Positions 30,237 to 38,856 are shown, numbered from the stretch's first letter. The stretch is DNA of 38,984 nt from Sedimentisphaerales bacterium (GCA_016933985.1 JAFGTU010000087.1:1-38984), one strand, 5' to 3'. The notes: generated by a model not told the origin, from the letters alone. Translations and numbers: made by a program.

Positions 30237-31589
30237 ATGGCAAGAAAGCGCTTCTCAAAATCAGCGAAGTCGGCCTCCGTAATGGCATTGGTGCTCTTCG
30301 CCATTGTGCTGCTGCTCTTGAGCGGGATCGGGGTACTGAGTATCGGCCAGACCAGCCGCATCTTCTCCATACGCGACGCTGCAGAAGTCTCGGCACGCTC
30401 GGCGGCAGACGCCGGAATCTCAAAGGCCCTCTCGACAATGAACACCCGGCTCAAGGCCGGAACCTGGACCGACAACACGTGGATATGGGAGTTTCTAAAG
30501 ACGCTGCCCAATTCCAATGGTTCGCAATACAGCTACTTTGTGTACAAGCCGAATAAAATCTACGGAGATGTGATGCCGACCGGCGACGATGCCTTGATAG
30601 ATTTTGTTATCGCGGCATCAGCAGAAAAGAACGATTACCTGATCACCTCACTCGGCAGATACAACACCGCTCGAAAGGTTATCTATGCGACGGCGAGGCT
30701 GAAAGGATGCGGCGATAGCTGCATCATCGTTCGCGACAGTGTGACGCTGAAGGCCGGCACCACCGTTGACGGACGCGACTCGAGAGACGCGTCGGTCGAT
30801 GGGACGGCTGAAGTCGGAACCATCAGCACCCTTCCGGACAAGGTCACTTTGAACAACGGCGTATATATAGACGGGAATGTTCAGGTCGGCTTGGACGGCG
30901 ATCCTGCCGTCGTCGTAAAAGACCTCGGCGCTACCGTCACAGGAATGATGTACCCCCTACCTGAGGAGCCGGAGTTTCCTTACATATATCCGCCCGCACT
31001 GCCCGACTATCGTCCGAACGCGTTAGAGGCAAAGGGCACGGAGTTGCATATCACCGCGGCCAATAACGGCACGTACAGCATGATCGATCTCGCGAGCACG
31101 GGATTAGGCCCGGGAGAAATCCCCAGGACAGGCAGACTGATAGTGGATAGCGGGGACGTGGTGCTGCACCTGACCAACACCGGCAACAAGAATTCAATTT
31201 CCATGGGTGTCAACTGCGAGATTGTCATAATGCCCGGGGCGACCCTCAATCTCTACGTGGACGGGAATATTGTCGCGGGCAACAGCATGGGATTCAACAA
31301 TATGGGCACACCGCCTGACTTGAAAATCTGGGGTACATGGACGGAAACCACCCCGACCAATACTTTCTGTCAACAATGGGACTTGAAAGCCAAGAGCGAG
31401 TATTTCGGCCAGATCTACGCCCCTGCCGCCGAAGTCACGGTCAATAACGGAAGCGTTATATACGGGTCGTTTACAGCGTACCAATTTACTACGATGAACA
31501 GCGGCACCATTTATTACGATGCCGCGCTGCGCGACGTTGATCCCGACGATCAGGGCGTCCGCTTTGAGCTCAGACGCTGGTACGAGTAG
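30237..31589 (+). CDS. Large PilX-like pilus protein, paralogue 2
   Basis: The ATG at 30237 is used rather than the track start at 30084: AAGGGG lies upstream and the product begins MARKRFSKSAKSASVMALVLFAIVLLLLSGIGVL, one membrane helix. 450 residues. RSAADAGISKALSTMN matches PilX N-termini; from ~170 onward it aligns with paralogue 1 (GTISTLPDKVTL, VQVGLDGDPAVVV, FPYIYPPALPDY, GDVVLHLTN, DLKAKSEYFGQIYAP) and ends YDAALRDVDPDDQGVRFELRRWYE. The shared beta-rich block and terminus mark an old duplication. It has its own promoter and leader. Confidence 0.82.
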   Translation: MARKRFSKSAKSASVMALVLFAIVLLLLSGIGVLSIGQTSRIFSIRDAAEVSARSAADAGISKALSTMNTRLKAGTWTDNTWIWEFLKTLPNSNGSQYSYFVYKPNKIYGDVMPTGDDALIDFVIAASAEKNDYLITSLGRYNTARKVIYATARLKGCGDSCIIVRDSVTLKAGTTVDGRDSRDASVDGTAEVGTISTLPDKVTLNNGVYIDGNVQVGLDGDPAVVVKDLGATVTGMMYPLPEEPEFPYIYPPALPDYRPNALEAKGTELHITAANNGTYSMIDLASTGLGPGEIPRTGRLIVDSGDVVLHLTNTGNKNSISMGVNCEIVIMPGATLNLYVDGNIVAGNSMGFNNMGTPPDLKIWGTWTETTPTNTFCQQWDLKAKSEYFGQIYAPAAEVTVNNGSVIYGSFTAYQFTTMNSGTIYYDAALRDVDPDDQGVRFELRRWYE

Positions 31590-31903
31590 CAACAACCGAA
31601 TAGACCGGGCAGCCAAACCACCTCTATAACGCCCGATAATTCTCCGCGCCATCCCTGAGCTTGTCGCCCCTGCCTTACCTGCCGATGCCGCGCAAGGCGG
31701 TCAAGTCACCACCGAGACACAATATGCCGGGGGCCAAGCCCTGTTTTTCGGACATTCATGGCCCCGCAGCTTTCCATTCCCCGTGTAATACCCCCGATTT
31801 GGATAATTGTCATTTCCAAGTGAAATAGCGCGGCGATTGAGTCGATAGCTATTTGCGAATATCGCTTAAGCAAGCAGATAAGCATCTTTAAGGCGAACAA
31901 CTT
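31590..31903. other. Gap before pilM, no gene seen
   Basis: 314 bases with no supported frame. A GCCGGGGGCCAAGCCC-like GC-rich patch and a short TTGGAT...TTTAAG AT-rich lead-in to pilM are visible. No well-spaced sigma70 or sigma54 promoter could be picked with confidence. Confidence 0.4.
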
Positions 31904-32980
31904 ATGGACCTGGGTTGGAAACAGTCATTCAAACTTCAGCGCGAGGTGAAGTCGGTCCTCGGACTGGATGTCGGTCTGTCCTCAATTAAGGCAGTCAGCC
32001 TGCGCAAGGACAACGGCCGATATACCGTGACTGCCTGCGGTATGGCACAAATTCCTGCGAATGGAGACGACGAGAACCGCCGAAAAAAATTGGCCAATAT
32101 CAGCAGGACAGTTCGAGAGTGCCTCGATATGAGCGGAGTCAAATCCACCTTTGCCGTCTGCGGGGTCAGCGGCCCGGAGGTCGCCGTGCGCGACTTCGGC
32201 TTCCCAGCTATACCCCAGGAGGAGGTTGACGGCGCCGTGCTGCTCGAAGCCTCGCAGGTCTGCCCCTTCAATACCGAAGACAGCGCCGTTGATTATCAGG
32301 TGATATCAAAAAGTAATGACAATATTCGAGGAATACTCGTTGCCGCAACAAACGCCTTGATAAAAAGCAAGGTGTATCTCGTAAGCGAAGCCTCTCTCAA
32401 CTGCGTTTTAATGGATGTTGACGGGCTGGCCCTGCTCAACTGCTTCAGGCAGATCGAGCCTCCGGTATCGGGCCAGGCAACTGCCATTCTCAATGTCGGC
32501 GGCTCATATACGAATCTGGCCATCGTCAGCGACGACGGCTGGCCCTTTGTCCGGGATATGATCTCAGTCGGCGACGACATCGTCAAGAAAATGGCCGCCG
32601 AAAAGAACCTGCCGGTCGCGACCGTCAGGCAAATGCTCTCCGGCAACGCCGAAATAGGCCGATCCGACTATCTCGAAAGCCTCGAACGGGCCAGCAAGAA
32701 ACTCGTCGCTGATGTCGTCGAAACCCTCCGATACTACGATACACAAAAGAAAGCTGAACCGCTCGAAAAAATGTTTGTCTGCGGAGATCTTGCCCTCGCC
32801 GACGGGTTCATTGATGTCTTGAACAAGCAGCTTCCTGTTGAGACTGTCTTGTGGAACCCGTTCGACAAGATGGAATTCGATACGGGACGTAACCACAAGG
32901 GAATGTTGCAGAAAAACCTGCTCAAAAAAAGCGGCCCTGCGATGGCGATTGCAGCGGGCCTCGCAATGAGGACGATTTGA
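31904..32980 (+). CDS. pilM: PilM-like cytoplasmic actin-fold ATPase of the pilus
   Basis: 358 residues. Actin-like ATPase signature: phosphate 1 VLGLDVGLSSIKAVSL at ~17-32, phosphate 2 AILNVGGSYTNLAIVSDDGWPFVRDMISVGDDIVK at ~200-235, adenosine motif MFVCGDLALADGFIDVL near 290. The PilM-specific stretch SQVCPFNTEDSAVDYQVI also fits. PilM forms a cytoplasmic ring and binds the N-terminus of PilN. The pilN ATG lies one base after its stop, so the genes are one transcript. Confidence 0.92.
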   Translation: MDLGWKQSFKLQREVKSVLGLDVGLSSIKAVSLRKDNGRYTVTACGMAQIPANGDDENRRKKLANISRTVRECLDMSGVKSTFAVCGVSGPEVAVRDFGFPAIPQEEVDGAVLLEASQVCPFNTEDSAVDYQVISKSNDNIRGILVAATNALIKSKVYLVSEASLNCVLMDVDGLALLNCFRQIEPPVSGQATAILNVGGSYTNLAIVSDDGWPFVRDMISVGDDIVKKMAAEKNLPVATVRQMLSGNAEIGRSDYLESLERASKKLVADVVETLRYYDTQKKAEPLEKMFVCGDLALADGFIDVLNKQLPVETVLWNPFDKMEFDTGRNHKGMLQKNLLKKSGPAMAIAAGLAMRTI

Positions 32981-32981
32981 T

Positions 32982-33623
32982 ATGTTTACTATAGACTTGC
33001 TAAAAGGAACGGGCCTTCCCGAAAAAGGAAGAGCACAAAATATGGCTGTCGTTGCCGTCGCCAGCGGCGCGCCCGTTGTGGCGGCAATAGTAATGTTCGG
33101 ACTCTACCTCCACGGCAGAATCGATCGGGCCATTCAGGCCGCGGAAATAGACAGGTGGCAGGCGAAGACGGCTAAATTAGCCGACGCCCTAAACGCCCAA
33201 AAAGAGCTGGAAGGCAATAAGGCTGCTTATATTGCGTCCCTGGGGGAAATCGGGCACGCTATGGGCCGCCATACTCAATGGTCGCCCATCTTGACCACGG
33301 TAGTGAGTAACATGCCTGAATCCGTCGTTTTGACTGCCCTTGAGGTCAGGAAGCAGGTCGTAAGAATAAATGTCCCTCAAAAAGGCGATCCCACAAAAAC
33401 AAGGGATATTTCTGTTCCCGTGCCGACGCTCAGGTTGAATATTGCGGCGATGCCCCAGTCCGACGCCGATGAAGACGTCAGAAATTTCCGCAGCAGGCTG
33501 CTCGCCTCGGATTTGCTCGCGCCCAGACTGGATAACATAACAGTCTCACAAAAAGCCGATCAGTTTAACAAGCTCGATGTCGTCTCTTACGAGATAAACT
33601 GCCTCTTCAAACCACAATTGTAA
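32982..33623 (+). CDS. pilN: PilN-like inner-membrane alignment protein
   Basis: 213 residues: short N-terminus MFTIDLLKGTGLPEKGR with the leucine-rich start (NLL-like) that binds PilM, one membrane helix AVASGAPVVAAIVMFGLYL at ~24-42, a coiled coil (RIDRAIQAAEIDRWQAKTAKLADALNAQKEL), then an alpha/beta ferredoxin-like domain (WSPILTTVVSNMPESVVLTALEV). This is typical PilN architecture. It pairs with PilO in the periplasm. Confidence 0.87.
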   Translation: MFTIDLLKGTGLPEKGRAQNMAVVAVASGAPVVAAIVMFGLYLHGRIDRAIQAAEIDRWQAKTAKLADALNAQKELEGNKAAYIASLGEIGHAMGRHTQWSPILTTVVSNMPESVVLTALEVRKQVVRINVPQKGDPTKTRDISVPVPTLRLNIAAMPQSDADEDVRNFRSRLLASDLLAPRLDNITVSQKADQFNKLDVVSYEINCLFKPQL

Positions 33624-33633
33624 CGGGCCTTAT

Positions 33634-34194
33634 ATGAAGTCTAATAAAAAGAAATACTACACGACAATTGGTCTGATATGGGTTGCTTGTGCCATCCTCC
33701 TTTTCTTCGTCTATCTGCTTGTCCTGCGACCGCAGAATGAAAAAAGAGAGAACCTGGCCGATCAACTGATTAACGAGAAAAAGGCTTACGATGTCGCAGT
33801 CAAAGCCCAGGAGCAGGAAACTCAGAACGTCCTGAAAACTCAAATTCAGGACCTGCAGACAAAATTGAAAATCTTTGCCATAGATTCCGGCGAATCGGCG
33901 AATTTGACTTTTGATATCAGTCAGTTGGCTTCTCAACACCAGATCGAAGCTTTCAGCATCAAAAACCGCGACGCTCGAAATGCATCGGATAGCTCCGAAT
34001 TCACCCACTTGGGTGAGGACTACTTTGATGTCGGTTTTGTCTCCGGCTTTAACCAGTTCGCAGCCTTTCTCTCCGCACTGGAAAGGCACGAGCCGACCTT
34101 ACTGGTTGACGAGTTCGCAATAACCCGCTCCGAAGAATCCGACCAGGGCCATAGCGCCAAGCTGAACCTGGCCGTTCTCGTTGTCAAGAAATAG
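33634..34194 (+). CDS. pilO: PilO-like inner-membrane alignment protein
   Basis: 186 residues: membrane helix TTIGLIWVACAILLFFVYLLVL at ~10-31, a coiled coil with NEKRENLADQLINEKKAYDVAVKAQEQ, and a C-terminal alpha/beta domain (ANLTFDISQLASQHQIEAFSI; YFDVGFVSGFNQFAAFLSALERHEPTLLVDEFAI). It follows pilN by 10 bases and forms the usual PilN-PilO heterodimer that links PilM to the secretin via PilP. Confidence 0.85.
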   Translation: MKSNKKKYYTTIGLIWVACAILLFFVYLLVLRPQNEKRENLADQLINEKKAYDVAVKAQEQETQNVLKTQIQDLQTKLKIFAIDSGESANLTFDISQLASQHQIEAFSIKNRDARNASDSSEFTHLGEDYFDVGFVSGFNQFAAFLSALERHEPTLLVDEFAITRSEESDQGHSAKLNLAVLVVKK

Positions 34195-34245
34195 GTAATT
34201 GGTCCTGGCTCATGAGGTCATGTAATAACCTCACGAGACGTAAAT

Positions 34246-35100
34246 ATGAGAACAATAGCAATTGCAAATCAGAAGGGCGGATGTGGCAAAACGACCACCG
34301 CTGTTAATCTGGCCGGAGCCCTGGCCATGCTGGGTAACCGCACCCTGCTCGTTGATCTCGATCCCCAGGCGCATTCAACGCTCGCATTTGGCTTTGGCCC
34401 CGATAATCTTGACAGGACCATTTACCACGCTATTACAAAAACAGACCTGCCCGTGTGCAGAGCACAAATACCGATTTCAAAGGCCGTGCTCAAAACAAGC
34501 ATCGAAACCTTGAATCTCGTGCCGAGCAATATTCTGCTCTCCGGCATCGAATTCGAGCTCGCTAAACTCCCTGCCAGAGAATACGTTCTGACCCAGAAGC
34601 TCGGAAGTCTCGCCGACAATTACGATATATGCATTATTGATTGTTCCCCGTCGCTCAGCCTGCTTACCTTGAACGCGCTGGTTGCCGCAAACGATATCGT
34701 TGTGCCCGTCCAGACGCAATACTATGCCCTCGAAGGACTAAAGCAGCTGCTCGAAACGATAGACATCGTCAGAGAGAGATTCAATCCCAATCTCGCCGAA
34801 TTCGGCATTCTCCTTACTTTTGTTGAAAGAAGAACCGCTTTGAGCAGGCAGATACAGTGCCAGATGCGAGAGTTCTTCGGGGATCTTGTCTTTGATACGG
34901 TTATTCACCGAACTACCAGACTTGCCGAGGCCCCCAGCGCCGGAGAGCCCGTCTTGACCTACGATCCGAAAAGCAAGGGTGCGCTTGAATACACGGCCTT
35001 GGCACACGAAATAATGGCAAAAAAAATATCCGGCCACACGACGCTTTCACAGCAGTTCGAGCACGCAAAGGCGATTCTGCCTGCATTGGCTGGCTCGTGA
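34246..35100 (+). CDS. ParA/MinD-type ATPase, first of a tandem pair
   Basis: 284 residues. Deviant Walker A with signature Lys (NQKGGCGKTTTAVNLA) at the start, switch LLVDLDPQAHST, Walker B ICIIDCSPSLSLLTLNAL, and the ParA family tail RTTRLAEAPSAGEPVLTYDPKSKGALEY. These ATPases dimerise on DNA or membrane to position cargo such as plasmids, chemosensory arrays or secretion machines. No ParB gene is near. It is 51 bases after pilO and 54 before a close paralogue. The C-terminal tail (KKISGHTTLSQQFEHAKAILPALA) differs from that of the second copy. Confidence 0.9.
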   Translation: MRTIAIANQKGGCGKTTTAVNLAGALAMLGNRTLLVDLDPQAHSTLAFGFGPDNLDRTIYHAITKTDLPVCRAQIPISKAVLKTSIETLNLVPSNILLSGIEFELAKLPAREYVLTQKLGSLADNYDICIIDCSPSLSLLTLNALVAANDIVVPVQTQYYALEGLKQLLETIDIVRERFNPNLAEFGILLTFVERRTALSRQIQCQMREFFGDLVFDTVIHRTTRLAEAPSAGEPVLTYDPKSKGALEYTALAHEIMAKKISGHTTLSQQFEHAKAILPALAGS

Positions 35101-35154
35101 AACACTTTGATTCGCAAGAACAAATCCTCGATACGAGTGTGAGGTATAAAAAAG

Positions 35155-36012
35155 ATGAGAATAATAGCAATAGCTAATCAAAAAGGCGGCTGTGGAAAGA
35201 CCACCACCGCCGTCAATCTCGCAGCCGCTATTGCACATAGAGGCCTCCGAACGCTTATTGTCGATCTCGACCCTCAGGCGCACTCAACTATCGGACTCGG
35301 GCTCAATCCCGACAGGCTCACAAAAACCCTTCACGATGTCCTCACAAACCCTCAGACGGACTTCATGCAGGTCATAGCCGACACAAATATAGAAACACTC
35401 AAACTCGCCCCCTGCAATATCCTCCTTGCCGGCGCCGAGCTTGAGCTGACACTCGTTTTCGGAAGGGAGTTTGTCCTCGGAGAAAAGCTCACCCAGGTTA
35501 GCGATCAGTTCGACGTCTGTATTATCGACTGTCCGCCCTCGCTTGGAATGTTGACCCTCAACGCCCTGGTCGCCAGCACCGACATCGTGGTGCCCGTTCA
35601 GGCCCACTACTACGCGATGGAAGGCCTCAAGCAGCTTCTCGAAACCGTCAGTATTATCAGGGAGCGGTTCCACCCCTGCAGCGTCAGGATACTCGGCCTG
35701 CTACTTACCTTCGTCGAGCACAGGACGACCTTGAGCAAACAGGTGCAGAACCAGATGAGGGAATTCTTCGGAGACCTCGTATTTAAGACAGTCGTGCACA
35801 GGACCGTCAGACTGGCCGAAGCACCCAGTGCCGGCGAGTCTGTTATCACTTACGACCCAAGAGGCACCGGCGCTACCGAATACTTGGCCCTGGCCGATGA
35901 GATACTCAACGGAACCACACGCGCCGCACAGGAGGAGGATAAGCAAGATACGGAGGACGATGATACCCAGGCTGAACAAGCCAAGGAGACAGAATATGGC
36001 GGACAAGAATAG
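35155..36012 (+). CDS. ParA/MinD-type ATPase, second of a tandem pair
   Basis: 285 residues. Same motifs as its neighbour: NQKGGCGKTTTAVNLA, LIVDLDPQAHST, VCIIDCPPSLGMLTLNAL and RTVRLAEAPSAGESVITYDPRGTGATEYLAL, and alignable almost end to end, marking a tandem duplication. It differs in an acidic, low-complexity tail (EEDKQDTEDDDTQAEQAKETE). The gene for the PilP/GspC-like protein begins inside its last 17 bases. Its ribosome site is GTGTGAGGTATAAAAAAG, with GAGG. Confidence 0.9.
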   Translation: MRIIAIANQKGGCGKTTTAVNLAAAIAHRGLRTLIVDLDPQAHSTIGLGLNPDRLTKTLHDVLTNPQTDFMQVIADTNIETLKLAPCNILLAGAELELTLVFGREFVLGEKLTQVSDQFDVCIIDCPPSLGMLTLNALVASTDIVVPVQAHYYAMEGLKQLLETVSIIRERFHPCSVRILGLLLTFVEHRTTLSKQVQNQMREFFGDLVFKTVVHRTVRLAEAPSAGESVITYDPRGTGATEYLALADEILNGTTRAAQEEDKQDTEDDDTQAEQAKETEYGGQE

Positions 36013-36799
36013 TAAGAAAAAATCAGGACTGCACAAAGAGATATCGTCGATTTTCGATGGCGTTCCGGTGCCGAGCGACCGCACCGCGGCCAAACCGCAC
36101 ACCGGTCCCGAACAGGGCCAGACCGGCTTCGATAGCCCCAGGCCACCGGTCAGGCCGCCGCAGAATCCCCAGATACCAGGCTCCTATCAGCAATTAAGAC
36201 CCGGGGCGCCTGCGCAGCCGAGGACAACAGAGGCTGCCGGGTCCGCGGGGCCGTTGCAGCAGGTTGTCAAGAAGCTCTTCGCCACAACGCCCGGTGTGAG
36301 CCCCGGCAGGCAGAAGGCCGCCGTGCTGCTGGTGCCGGTATTGTTCCTCGTCCTCGTTTTTCTGCTTTCAAGGGCATTCGATATATCTCTCTTCAAAGCC
36401 AAGAAAACTGTGCCGCCTAAGCCGGCTGTCCCTGCCGTGACGGTTTCAACAGCCGAGATTGCCTGGCAGAAGCCAGATCCTTACCCAGTCGGACTTCGAG
36501 ACCCCATGAAGCTTACCGACGAAATGGCCGCACGGATAAACGCCGAGGCCCAAGCGAAAATCGATGCCGCGAAACAGATCCAGGCAAATATAGACACCAC
36601 AGAATTACAAGCAAACGGTGCAGGCGAATTGTCCGTAAAAGGAATTCTTTTCAGCGACGACAACCCCTCTGCCGTGATCGGAACGCGAATAGCGCACGTC
36701 GGCGACATTATAGCCGGCGCGACAATAACGAAAATTAACAAGAAGGACGTCGAATTTGAAAAGGACGGTCAAACCTGGACGCAGACCATCGAACCCTAA
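35996..36799 (+). CDS. PilP/GspC-like periplasmic coupling protein
   Basis: The ATG at 35996 has AAGGAG 7 bases upstream and gives 267 residues; the track start at 35828 lies inside the ParA gene. Layout: basic, Pro-rich cytoplasmic N-terminus (residues 1-100, with PQNPQIPGSYQQLRPGAPAQP), one membrane helix AAVLLVPVLFLVLVFLLSRAF, linker and a C-terminal homology region (LSVKGILFSDDNPSAVIGTRIAHVGDII; VEFEKDGQTWTQTI). This is the GspC/PilP pattern that joins the inner-membrane ring to the secretin. Long cytoplasmic part is unusual for PilP, closer to GspC. Confidence 0.75.
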   Translation: MADKNSKKKSGLHKEISSIFDGVPVPSDRTAAKPHTGPEQGQTGFDSPRPPVRPPQNPQIPGSYQQLRPGAPAQPRTTEAAGSAGPLQQVVKKLFATTPGVSPGRQKAAVLLVPVLFLVLVFLLSRAFDISLFKAKKTVPPKPAVPAVTVSTAEIAWQKPDPYPVGLRDPMKLTDEMAARINAEAQAKIDAAKQIQANIDTTELQANGAGELSVKGILFSDDNPSAVIGTRIAHVGDIIAGATITKINKKDVEFEKDGQTWTQTIEP

Positions 36800-36821
36800 A
36801 GGTCCGACTTAAACGAGCCGG

Positions 36822-36928
36822 GAGCGAAAGCTTGCCCCTTAGGAGGCTGGCCCCTTATGGGGCGACCGGGTAGTACAAAATATGAAAGAAAACGGGTGTC
36901 GGCCTCCTCATAGGGGGGAAGGCCCCCC
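36822..36928 (+). promoter_or_regulatory. Structured leader candidate upstream of the secretin gene
   Basis: In order: AGC-GAAA-GCT mini-hairpin (36823-36832); outer stem AGGAGGC/GCCTCCT (36841-36847 with 36902-36908) enclosing GCCCC-TTAT-GGGGC (36850-36863); then GGGGGG-AAGG-CCCCCC (36913-36928). A second GCCCC copy at 36833-36837 could pair with the same GGGGC, giving an alternative fold. No known riboswitch class was recognised. Confidence 0.5.
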
Positions 36929-36979
36929 AACGCCATGTGCTGTAGGTTAAACGTTATAAGTTAGAAGGAAGGAAACATT

Positions 36980-38677
36980 ATGAATAGCATAACATCCAAA
37001 TCCGTGACGCGAATGTCTCTCATTCTCTGTGCGATTTTTTGCCTGTGCGGCAATACGGCATTGGCCGCTGGCGCCGGCGATGCCCCGGCGGACAACGCCG
37101 CGCCTGAAGTCTCCATCGCAGTCTCCGGTGCGCCAAGTCCGCTCGCGAACCGCCTGAAAAAGACCATCAGCATAGAGTTCAGAAAAACCGCCATCGAGGA
37201 CGTTCTGAGAATAGTCGCCGACCAGGCCGACGTCGATATCGTCAAAAGCCCAAAGGTCGAAGGAGATGTAACCGTCACGCTAACCGACGTCCCCCTCGAA
37301 GAGGCCCTCAACAACATCCTCTCCGTACATGGATTCACCTACGTCATCAGCGAGAATATGATAAGAGTGATAACCAATGAGGAGCAGGTCGAGAAGCCGG
37401 AAGTGCTGTTCACCGAGACTTTTGAGATAGTCTATGCCGACTTCGATGAAGTGGTGAAGGCCCTGGAGAAATTCAAGTCCGCCAAGGGTTCCGTATCCGC
37501 TATCAAGGGAACACGCCACGTAATCGTCACCGATACCGAGACCAAGGTTAGAGATATCAAGGCATTTATCGAGAAAATCGACGTAATGACAAAGCAGGTC
37601 CTCGTCGAAGTGAGGATCTACGACATAACCAGCGAGGAGACCTTCGACCTCGGAGTCAACTGGCACGCAGGACGTAATACCCCCATCACAACAATTGAAG
37701 AGACAGACACCCTTACAAATACCACTGAGGTTATCGATGTTGGTGATACTGGCCCGACTTCCACTACGACGAATACACGAACCCAGACTTACAACAACCT
37801 TGTTGACCCGCTAAACCCAACTGCAGACGCTACAACCAATACGATCGCAACAACCTCCGGAACCGCAGGAACCACGAGCGACAAGACAACGCTTAAATCG
37901 GAGGACAAAACAATCAAAACGACGGCCGGGACGTGGCTGAGCGACACATACGCCAAGAGCAAGCCGTTTCTCGGGGGCCAATTCGATAAGACCGACGGTG
38001 GGACCCTGACCTTTGGGATTCTCAATGATTCCGTTGATTTACAGCTCTCATTAAGTATGCTGCATAAGCAAATAGGCGCGAAGCTCCTTGCAAATCCCCG
38101 GATTCTCGTACTCGACAATGAGACGGCGAAAATTGACATTGTCTCCGAAATTCCCTATCAGAAGCTTAATCAGGGCGGAGGCAACCAGCAGAGCTTCGGA
38201 ACAACCGAATTCAAGGATGTTGGTGTTTTGCTTGAGGTTACTCCATATATTGCTGAACGCGATAAGATGATTAGGCTAAAATTAAAGCCGTCATTCAGCG
38301 TACAGACCGACAGCGTCCTCGTCGGGGACCCCTCTGCCGGCGTACTATATCCCCAGCCCGTCATCGATAAGCGCGAGGCCGAGACAGTCTTGCTGATTAA
38401 GGACGGCGTAACAGTCGTCATGGGCGGCCTGCGAAAAAGCGAAGTCACCCTGGATATTCGTAAAGTCCCCCTCCTCGGCGACCTGCCCCTGCTAAAACAG
38501 TTGTTCAGGTCTGAATCCGAGTCAACCACCACCAGCGAGATCATCGTCTTCATAACCCCCCACATCATCGAAGTGCCGGTTATGACCAATCAAGAGATGG
38601 ATGTCTATGAAGTAACGAAGTTCAATACCCCCGAGCCTGTTTACACCAGAGCAGAGAAGAAGAGCAAGAAGAAATAA
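36980..38677 (+). CDS. pilQ: Secretin (PilQ/GspD family)
   Basis: 565 residues. Signal peptide SLILCAIFCLCGNTALAA at ~12-30. An STN-like domain at ~55-115 (ISIEFRKTAIEDVLRIVADQADVDIV, LTDVPLEEALNNILSVHGFTYVISENMIRVI), an N-domain at ~130-200 (VYADFDEVVKALEKFKS; HVIVTDTETKVRDIKAFIEKID), then the secretin domain to ~540 with LLANPRILVLDNETAKIDIVSEIPYQ, the GVLLEVTPYI strand, and the terminal VPLLGDLPLLKQLFRS motif. Between ~235 and 315 there is an unusual Thr-rich insertion (TSTTTNTRTQT, TTSGTAGTTSDKTT). It is the outer-membrane pore; the locus ends here. Confidence 0.93.
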   Translation: MNSITSKSVTRMSLILCAIFCLCGNTALAAGAGDAPADNAAPEVSIAVSGAPSPLANRLKKTISIEFRKTAIEDVLRIVADQADVDIVKSPKVEGDVTVTLTDVPLEEALNNILSVHGFTYVISENMIRVITNEEQVEKPEVLFTETFEIVYADFDEVVKALEKFKSAKGSVSAIKGTRHVIVTDTETKVRDIKAFIEKIDVMTKQVLVEVRIYDITSEETFDLGVNWHAGRNTPITTIEETDTLTNTTEVIDVGDTGPTSTTTNTRTQTYNNLVDPLNPTADATTNTIATTSGTAGTTSDKTTLKSEDKTIKTTAGTWLSDTYAKSKPFLGGQFDKTDGGTLTFGILNDSVDLQLSLSMLHKQIGAKLLANPRILVLDNETAKIDIVSEIPYQKLNQGGGNQQSFGTTEFKDVGVLLEVTPYIAERDKMIRLKLKPSFSVQTDSVLVGDPSAGVLYPQPVIDKREAETVLLIKDGVTVVMGGLRKSEVTLDIRKVPLLGDLPLLKQLFRSESESTTTSEIIVFITPHIIEVPVMTNQEMDVYEVTKFNTPEPVYTRAEKKSKKK

Positions 38678-38799
38678 GCCATTCGTCGATTATCCACGGC
38701 AGGCGGCGCGGCGTTCCGCAGCCGCTCGATAGTAGCACCACGTTTCATAAGTCTCGCTACTATAGCGTAATGAGATTGCTTCGTCGGCCCTAAGGGCCT

Positions 38800-38841
38800 C
38801 CTCGCAATGACAATTTAAGACCTCGAAGTGTCATTGCGAGG
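38800..38841. repeat. CCTCGCAATGACA inverted repeat
   Basis: 13-base perfect arms CCTCGCAATGACA and TGTCATTGCGAGG, 16-base loop, preceded by GAGATTGCTTCGTCGG. It is the style of interspersed repeat common in many bacterial genomes. It could also work as a transcript end for the secretin gene. Confidence 0.7.
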
Positions 38842-38856
38842 CCCCGTGCTCATCTG

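Noticed and set aside
36820-36930. c-di-GMP-I (GEMM) riboswitch
   Set aside because: The hallmark core strings (GGCAAACC, ACGCAAAGCC) are not present; only a general structured leader can be claimed.
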